Shown here piece by piece: positions 49,223 to 55,365 of a DNA stretch of 55,365 bases. A program made the translations under genes and the position numbers. The notes beneath the pieces were generated by a model that saw only the letters and a list, made by a program, of their open reading frames with translations, did not search any database and was not told the origin of the DNA. The stretch lies in NCBI GenBank assembly GCA_016201285.1, contig JACQDE010000056.1, forward strand, positions 1 to 55,365, read 5' to 3'. Each line of letters opens with the position of its first letter. Within the stretch, counting starts at the first letter, position 1. This DNA is from Acidobacteriota bacterium (GTDB taxonomy: Bacteria; Acidobacteriota; Terriglobia; Acidiferrales; UBA7541).

Positions 49223-50158
49223 ATGCAGATTGTTGACCTCCGTCAGATCGCGTCCCGGCAGCTTGCACCGCTCCTCGACGAGGAGCAGGCCTGCTGGCTC
49301 GAGGAACTGCACTGGGACTACAGGTCGTCCATGCAACTGATCAAGAAATTCATTGACGCGAAGTCGCTGGCGGGCCGCGCGGCGATGGAAAACAGCGATC
49401 CGGCCGGCTACGGCTTTTACGTGCTGGACGAGACGAAGGCGCTGATCGGTGGACTGTACGTCTCACCGAAGTACGAGCGCCTGCGTCCGGCCGAGCGGAT
49501 CTTGGAAGAAATGCTCGGCGAAATGCGCTCGCTGCCGCACGTGCGGAGGATCGAGGCGCAACTGATGCCGTTCGGCGGCGCGTTGGACGCCGCGATGGAG
49601 AAGCAAAGCTTCCGGCTGTACACGCGGCAGTTCATGCTGCTGCCGCTGAAGGACGCACAAATGGCCGGCGCGCCTGTTCCGATGGGGCTGCGGCTCGAAC
49701 GCTGGGACGACGGCTACTTCGAAGCCTGCGCCAGACTGATTGCGCGGGCCTACTCTGACCACGTGGATAGCGAAATCAACGACCAGTACCGGAGCGAGGC
49801 CGGCGCGCAGAAATTCTTGAAGAACATCATCATCCTGCCCGGGTGCGGGCAGTTTCTGCCGGAAGCTTCGTTCGTCGTGCGGGCGGAGGAGAGCAGCGAA
49901 CTGACGGCGGCGGTGCTCACCTCGACCGTTTCCATGGGCGTGGGGCATACCACGCAGATCTGCGTGGTGCCCGCGTTCCAGGGGCAGCGGCTCGGGCTGC
50001 GGCTGATGGACGCGGCCATCCGGGCGCTGAAGTCGCTGCGCTACCACGCGCTGTCGCTGACGGTCACTTCGCAAAATGCGGGCGCGGTGCGGCTGTATGA
50101 AAAGTTGGGATTCCAGGTGGTGAAGAAGTTTGCCGCCGCTGTGTGGGAAACTCCGTAG
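49223..50158 (+). CDS. GNAT family N-acetyltransferase
   Basis: 311 aa with two GNAT-like halves. The C-terminal half holds the acetyl-CoA signature ICVVPAFQGQRLGLRLMDAAI (Q/R-x-x-G-x-G/A form QGQRLG) and LTVTSQNAGAVRLYEKLGF, both canonical; the N-terminal half (YGFYVLDETKALIGGLYVSPKY) is degenerate. Substrate unknown. The start is fixed by the promoter immediately upstream. Convergent with nrdR. Confidence 0.85.
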   Translation: MQIVDLRQIASRQLAPLLDEEQACWLEELHWDYRSSMQLIKKFIDAKSLAGRAAMENSDPAGYGFYVLDETKALIGGLYVSPKYERLRPAERILEEMLGEMRSLPHVRRIEAQLMPFGGALDAAMEKQSFRLYTRQFMLLPLKDAQMAGAPVPMGLRLERWDDGYFEACARLIARAYSDHVDSEINDQYRSEAGAQKFLKNIIILPGCGQFLPEASFVVRAEESSELTAAVLTSTVSMGVGHTTQICVVPAFQGQRLGLRLMDAAIRALKSLRYHALSLTVTSQNAGAVRLYEKLGFQVVKKFAAAVWETP

Positions 50159-50168
50159 TAGGTGGTCG

Positions 50169-50633
50169 TTACTTTCGCGAGCGGTCCCGCAAGAGACCTT
50201 TCAGTTCGGTCATGAATTCTTTGACGTCCTTGAAGTCGGAATAGACCGAGGCGAAGCGGACGTAGGCGACCTTGTCGAGTTTTTTCAGGCGGGTCATCAT
50301 CAGGTTGCCGATGTCGGTGGTGGAGCGCTCGCGGTCGGGCGATTCCAGGACGAAGCGCTCGACTTCCTCGACCAGCGCTTCGAGCTTGGGCGTGGCCACG
50401 GGACGCTTTTCGCAAGCCTTCAGCAATCCCTGCAAAATCTTCTGGCGGTCGAAGCGCTCGCGCCGGCCGTCTTTCTTGACGACCATGTAAGGGATCTCGT
50501 CAATGCGCTCGTAGGTGGTGAAGCGGCGGCCGCACTTGAGGCATTCGCGGCGGCGGCGGATGAGGTCGCCGTCGCGGCCCTCGCGGGAGTCCACCACTTT
50601 GTCGTCGAGGTGTGAGCAGAAGGGACACTTCAT
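50169..50633 (-). CDS. nrdR: Transcriptional repressor NrdR
   Basis: 154 aa. Zinc ribbon [17 protein letters not shown]...[15 protein letters not shown] (residues 1-44) and an ATP-cone ([20 protein letters not shown] onward). Represses ribonucleotide reductase genes in response to ATP/dATP; no nrd gene is in the window. The ATG at 50633 overlaps the stop of the upstream gene by 4 nt, so it is translated with the UPF0104 protein. Confidence 0.96.
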   Translation of the reverse strand: MKCPFCSHLDDKVVDSREGRDGDLIRRRRECLKCGRRFTTYERIDEIPYMVVKKDGRRERFDRQKILQGLLKACEKRPVATPKLEALVEEVERFVLESPDRERSTTDIGNLMMTRLKKLDKVAYVRFASVYSDFKDVKEFMTELKGLLRDRSRK

Positions 50634-51772
50634 CGCCGCGAATCTCCCCGGGCGGACCCCGATTTCATCGGGGCGGGCGCGTTTGGCTCGACATGGCCGC
50701 CGTGGGCTTCCGCTTCTTTTTCGGCGCTCGCCAACCGGCGCAGTTCGCCCATGGACCACCCTTCCTTAATCAGCAGCGGAATCCCCAGCACGGTGGAGCC
50801 GGCAAAGGTAATCAGCCAGACCGTGATTGCCGCGGCCATCGCGGGTTCATTCTCTACCTTAAAGATGGCCGTGTAAGCAAGGAAACTTGCCACCTGTGAA
50901 CCACCGCCCACGCCGGGAAGCTGAACTGTCGAGCCGGCCATGGTGAAGGCGACGACGAGCAGGGCGTCGGACAGGCCGAGCTCAGCCAAGCGGCCGCCGA
51001 AGCTGCGCGCGACCCAGTAATAGATGACGGCGATCAGCGTCCAGTGCACGGCGGAGATCACAACGGCGAAGAAAAAATCGCTGAGAGACCGAATGGCCTG
51101 CAAGCCCTGGCTGAACCCGCCAACCAGTCCGGCCACGCGCTGGCGCCAGCCGGTGACGCCCGCGGCACGCCATGCGTCCATGCGGCGCTCGAGTTGCGCG
51201 GCGCCGTGCAGCCGGAAATAGACCAGGAAAGCGACACCCATCACTAGCCCGGCGAGCAAGACGATGCCGGTGGTCCGCGCCGCGGCGAGCAGCGGGTTCC
51301 CTTCCCCGGCGGAGGCCAATCGCGGCACGGCGAGCAGCGCCACGGAGGCGAGGACGACGGTGCTGGCCATGTCAAACATGCGCTCCAGCACGTAAATGCC
51401 GAAGGCGCTGGAGACGGGGATTTCGTCCTTGCGCGCGATGAGAAGAGGGCGGATAGGCTCGCCGGCGCGCCCCAGCAGAAAGATGGCGCTGAAGCCGATC
51501 ACCGTGGAGGCGAAAATGTTTGAGTAGGTCGCGCGGTCAAGATAGCGAGAGAAGCGCGTCCAGCGAAACGCGCGCAGGGCGAAGCAGACCTGGATGCCCA
51601 GCAGCGCAAGCAAAAGCATGGGGACGTCGGCGTGACGGACGGCGGAACCCAGCTTGTCCCAGGAAAACCCTTCGAGGCGAATAGCGTCGCGGGAACGATA
51701 GATGAGCGTGCCGATGACAACGACGGCGAGGAGAATGATGATTGCTTTGCGGACCGAGGAGCGCATTCGCAT
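50630..51772 (-). CDS. UPF0104/lysylphosphatidylglycerol-synthase-type flippase-like protein
   Basis: 380 aa with about eight hydrophobic helices. Family blocks: [49 protein letters not shown] and [13 protein letters not shown]. Relates to the membrane half of MprF and to AglD/UPF0104, lipid translocases. A promoter (TTGACA 51804-51799, 17-nt spacer, TACGGT 51781-51776, minus strand) sits so close to the ATG at 51772 that the transcript would be leaderless or begin translation at Met3 (51766). Confidence 0.82.
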   Translation of the reverse strand: MRMRSSVRKAIIILLAVVVIGTLIYRSRDAIRLEGFSWDKLGSAVRHADVPMLLLALLGIQVCFALRAFRWTRFSRYLDRATYSNIFASTVIGFSAIFLLGRAGEPIRPLLIARKDEIPVSSAFGIYVLERMFDMASTVVLASVALLAVPRLASAGEGNPLLAAARTTGIVLLAGLVMGVAFLVYFRLHGAAQLERRMDAWRAAGVTGWRQRVAGLVGGFSQGLQAIRSLSDFFFAVVISAVHWTLIAVIYYWVARSFGGRLAELGLSDALLVVAFTMAGSTVQLPGVGGGSQVASFLAYTAIFKVENEPAMAAAITVWLITFAGSTVLGIPLLIKEGWSMGELRRLASAEKEAEAHGGHVEPNAPAPMKSGSARGDSRR

Positions 51773-51820
51773 CGCACCGTAGCAGCACGCCGGAGGAGTG
51801 TCAAGGAAGAGCGCAGCGGG

Positions 51821-51837
51821 GTAGTGGTGTCATTTGA
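51821..51837 (+). repeat. Island-end repeat, copy A
   Basis: GTAGTGGTGTCATTTGA. Identical to copy B (51979-51995) and inverted relative to copy C (54815-54830). It is followed by AAAAAAGGAGG and ATGAGTAG. Confidence 0.8.
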
Positions 51838-51978
51838 AAAAAGGAGGCGTAAATGAGTAGCTTGTCGCTCCCAAACCGCCATCTCCAAGTACTTCCATTC
51901 CCAGCCAGAAAGCCGTATATTCCCGTCCCACGCAAGGGCCGGGGGACCGAACCGATGACTATTCTGGCGGGCTTTCCG

Positions 51979-51995
51979 GTAGTGGTGTCATTTGA
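51979..51995 (+). repeat. Island-end repeat, copy B
   Basis: GTAGTGGTGTCATTTGA, identical to copy A, 158 bp further on. It is again followed by a Shine-Dalgarno-like GAGGTGG and ATGAGCAG. Confidence 0.8.
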
Positions 51996-52014
51996 TTTCT
52001 CTTCGAGGTGGAAA

Positions 52015-52236
52015 ATGAGCAGTTCGGCAACCGACTTGCGGAAAAAACGAGTCCTCTTAACGCCCGCGAAACTTCGACAGTACTTTTGTCACTGCGGAAA
52101 ATCAATAAAAGTCTCCTCGTCAGCTCCTACTTGCGGCCGACCTCGCTGCCCAAAATGCGATTGCTACATGCAGCCTCATGGCGTCTGTGGGGTCTTCCAA
52201 CGAGGATTGAATTGCAGGCTAAGAAGGGTCAAATGA
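52015..52236 (+). CDS. Small cysteine-rich protein, function unknown
   Basis: 73 aa from the ATG at 52015 (GAGGTGG just upstream); a longer form of 127 aa from the ATG at 51853, also with a fine AAGGAGG, runs through repeat copy B in frame. Eight cysteines in CHCGKS...CGRPRCPKCDCYMQPHGVC...NC suggest one or two zinc sites. Its TGA overlaps the ATG of the Ntn hydrolase gene (ATGA), so the two are translationally coupled. I do not recognise a family. Confidence 0.5.
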   Translation: MSSSATDLRKKRVLLTPAKLRQYFCHCGKSIKVSSSAPTCGRPRCPKCDCYMQPHGVCGVFQRGLNCRLRRVK

Positions 52237-53051
52237 GCCACCCTCAGATCGTACCCTTTCGATTGCTAGACCGGCCTCTTGACCCCGCTCCCGATCGGCT
52301 CTATCCTGCAAAGCCGCCGCTTCCTAAACAAGCCAAAGCCGTGACCATCGCCGCCGCATTTCCGTGTAAGGATGGCTTCGTTTTTTGCGCCGATCAGCTC
52401 ATGACGCATGGCGAACATTCCCAGCCGGGGTCTTTCGCTCACTACGAGCAAAAGGTATTCGGGCGGCAGGGTGATTACTATTCTGCTCTACTGTGTGCGG
52501 CGGGTCCGACAGACTACCTGAAAACTTTGAAGCATTCATTCTTTAAGTGCTTGGAAGAGAACGAAGTTGAAGGGGAAGGCTTATCTCTAACTGCCGTCGA
52601 AGGCGCACTCGAAACCTGCCTCATCGAACTTCAAGGAAAAGTGAATACTGAATTGGGTTTGCAGACACTTGTGGCCGTCATGGACGACCACAGACGCTCC
52701 CGATACCTTAGAAGCGACGACCGCGTTGTGCGTCCGGTCACTGGACCCGAAATTTTGGGCATCGGCGAAGCCTCACTGGTTCGCTTTCTTATAGAATCAG
52801 CTTACCACCCGCGTTTCACGCTTCAACAGGGGATTGCGTTGGCGGCGCTTGTCGTCTATTTTGCGAAGAAGTACTGTGCCCAGTATTGTGGTGGAGACAC
52901 CGACATCTACACGCTTTCAAAAGGAGAGTTCATCACCAATTGGGAACCTGTAAGCCGGTCCAAAATAGAATCACTCGAACTGATGTTCAAGAAAGAGACA
53001 GGAAAGCACCTGCTTCAATTCATCGATAGAGCCGCTAGCCTTATTTTGTAG
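52233..53051 (+). CDS. Proteasome-fold (Ntn) hydrolase-like protein
   Basis: 272 aa. After ~35 N-terminal residues, KAVTIAAAFPCKDGFVFCADQLMT matches the first strands of 20S-proteasome beta/HslV-type proteins (T-I-x3-F-x2-GFVFCAD; longer form split here); processing before that Thr would free a nucleophile. ALLCAAGPTDYLKTLK and LGIGEASLVRFLIE occur where proteasome subunits have the GAG and strand-helix segments. No ATPase (HslU, Mpa) or Pup gene is near. GAAGG upstream gives a ribosome binding site, and the start overlaps the preceding cysteine-rich ORF. Lower GC than the core genes. Proteolytic activity is inference. Confidence 0.6.
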   Translation: MSHPQIVPFRLLDRPLDPAPDRLYPAKPPLPKQAKAVTIAAAFPCKDGFVFCADQLMTHGEHSQPGSFAHYEQKVFGRQGDYYSALLCAAGPTDYLKTLKHSFFKCLEENEVEGEGLSLTAVEGALETCLIELQGKVNTELGLQTLVAVMDDHRRSRYLRSDDRVVRPVTGPEILGIGEASLVRFLIESAYHPRFTLQQGIALAALVVYFAKKYCAQYCGGDTDIYTLSKGEFITNWEPVSRSKIESLELMFKKETGKHLLQFIDRAASLIL

Positions 53052-53238
53052 AATCGCCTTTTCCTTTGGACCAACGAGCCATGACCGCCTTGCGCGCGGA
53101 TTCGCGGCGTTGCTCGGGCGTCATAGCCCTAGCTCTGGCCGCACCGCCTACCTTGCCGCCCTTCTTGCCGAGCTTGGAAAGAAGAATTCGACTTTTTGAT
53201 GGCGGACGCCGAATACAAGCAGGGAGTGGCCGAGACAT
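53041..53238 (-). CDS. Small basic KGG-motif protein
   Basis: 65 aa from the ATG at 53238. The sequence SKLGKKGGKVGGAARARAM, then TPEQRRESARKAVMARWSKGK, matches a short basic motif seen in many small island- or phage-borne proteins, probably nucleic-acid binding. A longer reading from 53436 would run through the ~90-nt repeat element, so I prefer the short form. Its 3' end overlaps the Ntn hydrolase end by 11 nt, and it is antisense to the tiny plus-strand ORF at 53199. Confidence 0.45.
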   Translation of the reverse strand: MSRPLPACIRRPPSKSRILLSKLGKKGGKVGGAARARAMTPEQRRESARKAVMARWSKGKGDSTK

Positions 53239-53321
53239 TCGAGCTCTTAAGAGAGAAGCTAGACGCTTGTCAGCAAATTGAAGAAATTCTGCGACGTCAA
53301 AATAAAGGCCAAATTCACTGA
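53199..53321 (+). CDS. Putative 40-aa helical protein
   Basis: ATG at 53199, TGA at 53319-53321. The product is acidic/basic and helical (MADAEYKQGVAETFELLREK, then LDACQQIEEILRRQ). There is no good ribosome binding site. It stops 14 nt before the first ~90-nt repeat element, as the 85-aa ORF stops 17 nt before the second, which is the reason to list it. Confidence 0.3.
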   Translation: MADAEYKQGVAETFELLREKLDACQQIEEILRRQNKGQIH

Positions 53322-53335
53322 GATTCGATTTCCGT

Positions 53336-53426
53336 GCTTGCATCGGGCACACTCCTATTATAGAGTTCGAGTGTCGCCCAAACTTCTGGCAGGAAGGCCC
53401 GACTACGAATCGGGCCTTTTCTATTT
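53336..53426 (+). ncRNA. Putative small structured RNA element, copy 1
   Basis: 91 nt. Starts GCTTGCATCGGGCACACTCCT, can pair ACACTC with GAGTGT inside an outer GGGC/GCCC pairing, and ends in a rho-independent terminator (AAGGCCCGA / TCGGGCCTT, then TTCTATTT). TTGCAT at its 5' end with TATAGA 15 nt on could be a promoter, though in that case only the second half is transcribed. A second copy of 89 nt lies 640 bp downstream. Confidence 0.45.
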
Positions 53427-53480
53427 GGAGCGACAATTCCTTGCCGCTCGTCCCAGTGTAATCTAGTTTCCCTCTTTGTT

Positions 53481-53717
53481 TCCAGGTCCTATATCGAGCG
53501 CCAGAACCTCACCATGCAGATGCGCCGGCTCACCAGGCTGACCAATGCTTTCAGTAAGAAATTGTCCAACCTCAAAGCCGCCGTTGCCCTGCACTTCGCG
53601 CACTACAATTTTGTCAGGATTCACCAGACTTTGCGGGTGACGCCAGCGAGGGCGGCTGGTATAAGTAACCATCTCTGGAGCATGGAGGATATCCTCAGAT
53701 ATGGCCAACCAACTTGA
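53481..53717 (+). pseudogene. Transposase C-terminal fragment
   Basis: About 78 codons in one frame: YIERQNLTMQMRRLTRLTNA, then FSKKLSNLKAAVALHFAHYN and RIHQTLRVTPARAAGISNH. This is the C-terminal end of a DDE/IS1-like transposase (the IERQNL...HxTLxxTPAxxAG layout); the N-terminal and catalytic portions are missing. The 3' end overlaps the start of the next ORF. Confidence 0.7.
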
Positions 53718-53958
53718 TGAAAGTGCAGAAAACCTACGAGCGGTCACACTGGTCTTGCTGGATGTAGCCGCGAACCAAATGGCGATCAGGAAGCTGCTTT
53801 ACGACGCCGGGCTTGCGACTGAGGAGTCTTTTGTCGCCGCTTATCGCCTTCAATACGATCAGCAGCTTGGAGTCTATCGTGAATCTCTGAAAGCGGCAGA
53901 CGTCCCAAGGCTTCGAAGAGCACTACGAGCCCTCTCAGAAACTCCCCATATAATTTAG
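53701..53958 (+). CDS. Putative 85-aa helical protein
   Basis: ATG at 53701, 17 nt inside the end of the transposase fragment. Predicted all-helical (AENLRAVTLVLLDVAANQMA; ESFVAAYRLQYDQQLGVYRE). I do not recognise it. Followed by the second ~90-nt element. Confidence 0.4.
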   Translation: MANQLDESAENLRAVTLVLLDVAANQMAIRKLLYDAGLATEESFVAAYRLQYDQQLGVYRESLKAADVPRLRRALRALSETPHII

Positions 53959-53975
53959 CGGATTTAGAAGGCGAG

Positions 53976-54064
53976 GCTTGCATCGGGCACACTCCTGTGC
54001 TAATCTTCGGATTGCGCCCAACGATTTGGAAAGGCCCCGACTACGGATCGGGGCTTTTCTATTT
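53976..54064 (+). ncRNA. Putative small structured RNA element, copy 2
   Basis: 89 nt. The first 21 nt are identical to copy 1; the middle differs but keeps an outer GGGC/GCCC pairing and forms AATC-TTCG-GATT with a UUCG loop; the 3' terminator (AGGCCCCGA / TCGGGGCTT, then TTCTATTT) differs from copy 1 at paired positions. TTGCAT and TAATCT with a 17-nt spacer may be a promoter. Confidence 0.45.
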
Positions 54065-54101
54065 ATGGCAATTCAACCATAATCTCTTCCCAAAGGCAAC
54101 A

Positions 54102-54203
54102 ATGAACCCAGAGCAAAAATCCAGCGGCTTTGACGGAAGGGAGTTGCTGCTCGGTATTTTCCTTCTTACTGTCGGCACCTTGTTTGCTTCTGCCGGATTA
54201 TAG
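54102..54203 (+). CDS. Putative 33-aa single-TM peptide
   Basis: ATG at 54102 behind AAAGGC. The product is MNPEQKSSGFDGRE followed by LLLGIFLLTVGTLFASAGL, a single hydrophobic helix. Too short to assign; small membrane peptides of this form occur in toxin modules and as regulators, but nothing here supports either. Confidence 0.3.
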   Translation: MNPEQKSSGFDGRELLLGIFLLTVGTLFASAGL

Positions 54204-54286
54204 GGTCGTTAGGATTTCCATTGCGACGGAACACATCCACAACAACCGAATTGACGAGGCAAGACAAGGTGCGCTAGGCTTCAACC

Positions 54287-54775
54287 ATGTCCCAGGAAAC
54301 AACCAGTGTCGGTGAGTGGGGGGCGGAACAGGCAGCGCGCATCAAGGAACGTGAAGACCTCCGCACCACAGAGCGCGAGTGGCAGCTTCATTCAAGCAGG
54401 GTCATCAAGAACGGATCTCCCTATCTGTTCAAGACCTTCACCGATCTGGTCGAATCTGCCATCTCCGGCTTCAACGAGTCCTTTCCTCCAAATAGCCATC
54501 GAAAAATTGAGTTTCAGAGGATTCCCTCGAATCGGCTATTGGTGCGCCGTCCCTACTATCCGGCGCTGTGTTTGGAAGTCTGGCTTGATGTGGATTGCCA
54601 GTGCATTCGATTTACTACAAGCATCAGGCCAGACCAAGAAAGTTCGGCTCAAAACGGCGCGGGCCGGTTCCGCATCTTGCACTTTGAGGGCAGCAACCTT
54701 CAACTGGCAAACGGCGAGCGCCTGATTAGCCTTGAGGATGCTTGTAGGCTGCCGCTTGAGATGTTCTTCTCCTAG
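54287..54775 (+). CDS. Hypothetical protein
   Basis: 162 aa, no signal peptide. N-terminal charged helix (TERE region), then mixed alpha/beta with a possible beta-sandwich (LLVRRPYYPALCLEVWLDVD; RFRILHFEGSNLQLANGE). I do not recognise a family. It is the last gene of the lower-GC island, 40 nt before the inverted end repeat. Confidence 0.5.
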   Translation: MSQETTSVGEWGAEQAARIKEREDLRTTEREWQLHSSRVIKNGSPYLFKTFTDLVESAISGFNESFPPNSHRKIEFQRIPSNRLLVRRPYYPALCLEVWLDVDCQCIRFTTSIRPDQESSAQNGAGRFRILHFEGSNLQLANGERLISLEDACRLPLEMFFS

Positions 54776-54814
54776 CAACCCCTAGCGTACTGCCCTTTCC
54801 CTCTGCCTTAAATC

Positions 54815-54830
54815 CAAATGACACCACTAC
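54815..54830 (-). repeat. Island-end repeat, copy C (inverted)
   Basis: Reverse complement of GTAGTGGTGTCATTTG. Together with copy A it brackets the 3.0-kb lower-GC island. Confidence 0.8.
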
Positions 54831-54846
54831 CCGCAGCGGCGTGTGA

Positions 54847-54868
54847 CCCCTCGGCTGCGCTCCCTTCG
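54847..54868. repeat. Palindromic element, intergenic copy
   Basis: CCCCTCGGCTGCGCTCCCTTCG; related to 30176-30197 and 33196-33217. Confidence 0.45.
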
Positions 54869-54960
54869 ATTTCTCTCTGGGCAAGCGGGACAGGCGAGTG
54901 GCCCGCCCGAGGCGGGTCTATCCGACGAGTGGCGAGCGGGACAGGTGGAGAGGTCAGAAG

Positions 54961-55365
54961 GACCGAAAAGCGAAAAAAGAAGAGAGAGTGGCAGAGTGAC
55001 AGAGTTACAGAGTTGCAGAGTAAGAGCCATTCCTGCACGCTGACGACTGCTGTAATAGACCACACCCCCCGGTCGAGGTGAAGTGATTGAAAGAGAAGGA
55101 GATAACGAAATCGAGTAGTCGTGTGGTAGTCGGCGGTAGTAACAAAAGGTGGCAGGTTGCAGGTTACGGGTAACCCCTCGTCCCGCGGTTGCGGGATCGG
55201 GGCAGGCAGGTGGCAGGTGACAGGTTGAAAGGCTGGAAGGACCGGAAAGCGAAAGAAGAAGAGAGAGTGGCAGAGTGACAGAGTTACAGAGTTGCAGAGT
55301 AAGAGCCATTCCTGCACGCTGACGACTGCTGTAATAGACCCCACCCCCCGGTCGAGGTGAAGTGA
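54961..55365. repeat. Two direct copies of a ~126-bp sequence, 279-bp period
   Basis: 54961-55086 and 55240-55365 are almost identical (GACCGrAAAGCGAAA... to ...GGTCGAGGTGAAGTGA). The space between holds short GGCAGGTGACAGGTT-like words. The window ends exactly at the end of the second copy. No gene is visible from 54776 to the end. Confidence 0.85.

Noticed and set aside
53336-54064. Integron attC sites and gene cassettes
   Set aside because: The repeats contain intrinsic terminators and lack the paired RYYYAAC/GTTRRRY core sites; no integrase is visible.
1-55365. CRISPR array, rRNA operon or intact prophage
   Set aside because: No regularly spaced repeats with unique spacers, no rRNA-like segments and no phage structural genes were found.

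Overview
The window looks like a chromosomal stretch of a high-GC, Gram-negative bacterium, most likely an Acidobacteriota. This is inference from gene content: lipid A genes (lpxD and an LpxL-type acyltransferase), a long carboxypeptidase-regulatory/TonB receptor of the Oar type, a complete hopanoid operon, frequent GTG/TTG starts, and several families of dispersed palindromic repeats. No ribosomal RNA or other phylogenetic anchor is present; the only RNA gene I can support is tRNA-Lys(UUU).

Layout. 1-4.2 kb: a YtxH/DUF948-like envelope pair with a strong terminator, a TIGR04282-type glycosyltransferase, and mnmA next to a cysteine desulfurase (tRNA thiolation pair). 4.2-5.9 kb: repeat-rich DNA around a DUF2306 membrane protein, including a long hairpin. 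5.9-11 kb: SAM hydroxide adenosyltransferase, a CNNM/CBS/CorC membrane protein and a penicillin-acylase-type Ntn hydrolase. 11-16.6 kb: mutM, xseB, ispA-type prenyl synthase, tlyA, nadK and a secreted amidohydrolase. 16.7-22 kb (minus): lysA, a GAF-GAF-SpoIIE phosphatase, and an hpt-rpiB-deoC operon whose RpiB and DeoC carry unusual N-terminal extensions. 22.3-25.6 kb: the TonB-dependent receptor and its terminator, then tRNA-Lys. 25.9-29.7 kb: hpf, a DUF72 protein, a zinc-ribbon protein and a polysaccharide flippase.

29.7-41.4 kb (minus) is the centrepiece: shc-hpnH-hpnA-hpnG-ADH-ADH-hpnC-hpnD-hpnE and a beta-propeller gene, nearly all coupled by 4-71 nt overlaps. HpnC/D/E make squalene, Shc cyclises it, HpnH adds adenosine and HpnG removes adenine to give ribosylhopane. 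Two zinc-type dehydrogenases sit directly behind hpnG and are candidates for the poorly defined reductive step towards bacteriohopanetetrol.

41.6-44.3 kb holds a P-loop protein and a lower-GC patch of zinc-ribbon and DUF2085 genes. 44.4-51.8 kb returns to core functions: lpxD, an LpxL-like acyltransferase, an ArnT-like GT39, an alpha/beta hydrolase, a GNAT protein with a textbook promoter, nrdR and a UPF0104 flippase-like protein.

51.82-54.83 kb is a lower-GC accessory island bounded by inverted copies of a 16-17 bp sequence. It holds a small cysteine-rich protein translationally coupled to a proteasome-fold (Ntn) hydrolase, several tiny ORFs, a transposase fragment, and two copies of a ~90-nt element that looks like a small structured RNA with its own terminator. 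I rate this island, the dehydrogenase pair in the hopanoid operon, and the palindromic elements carried in frame inside conserved genes as the most promising places for new biology.
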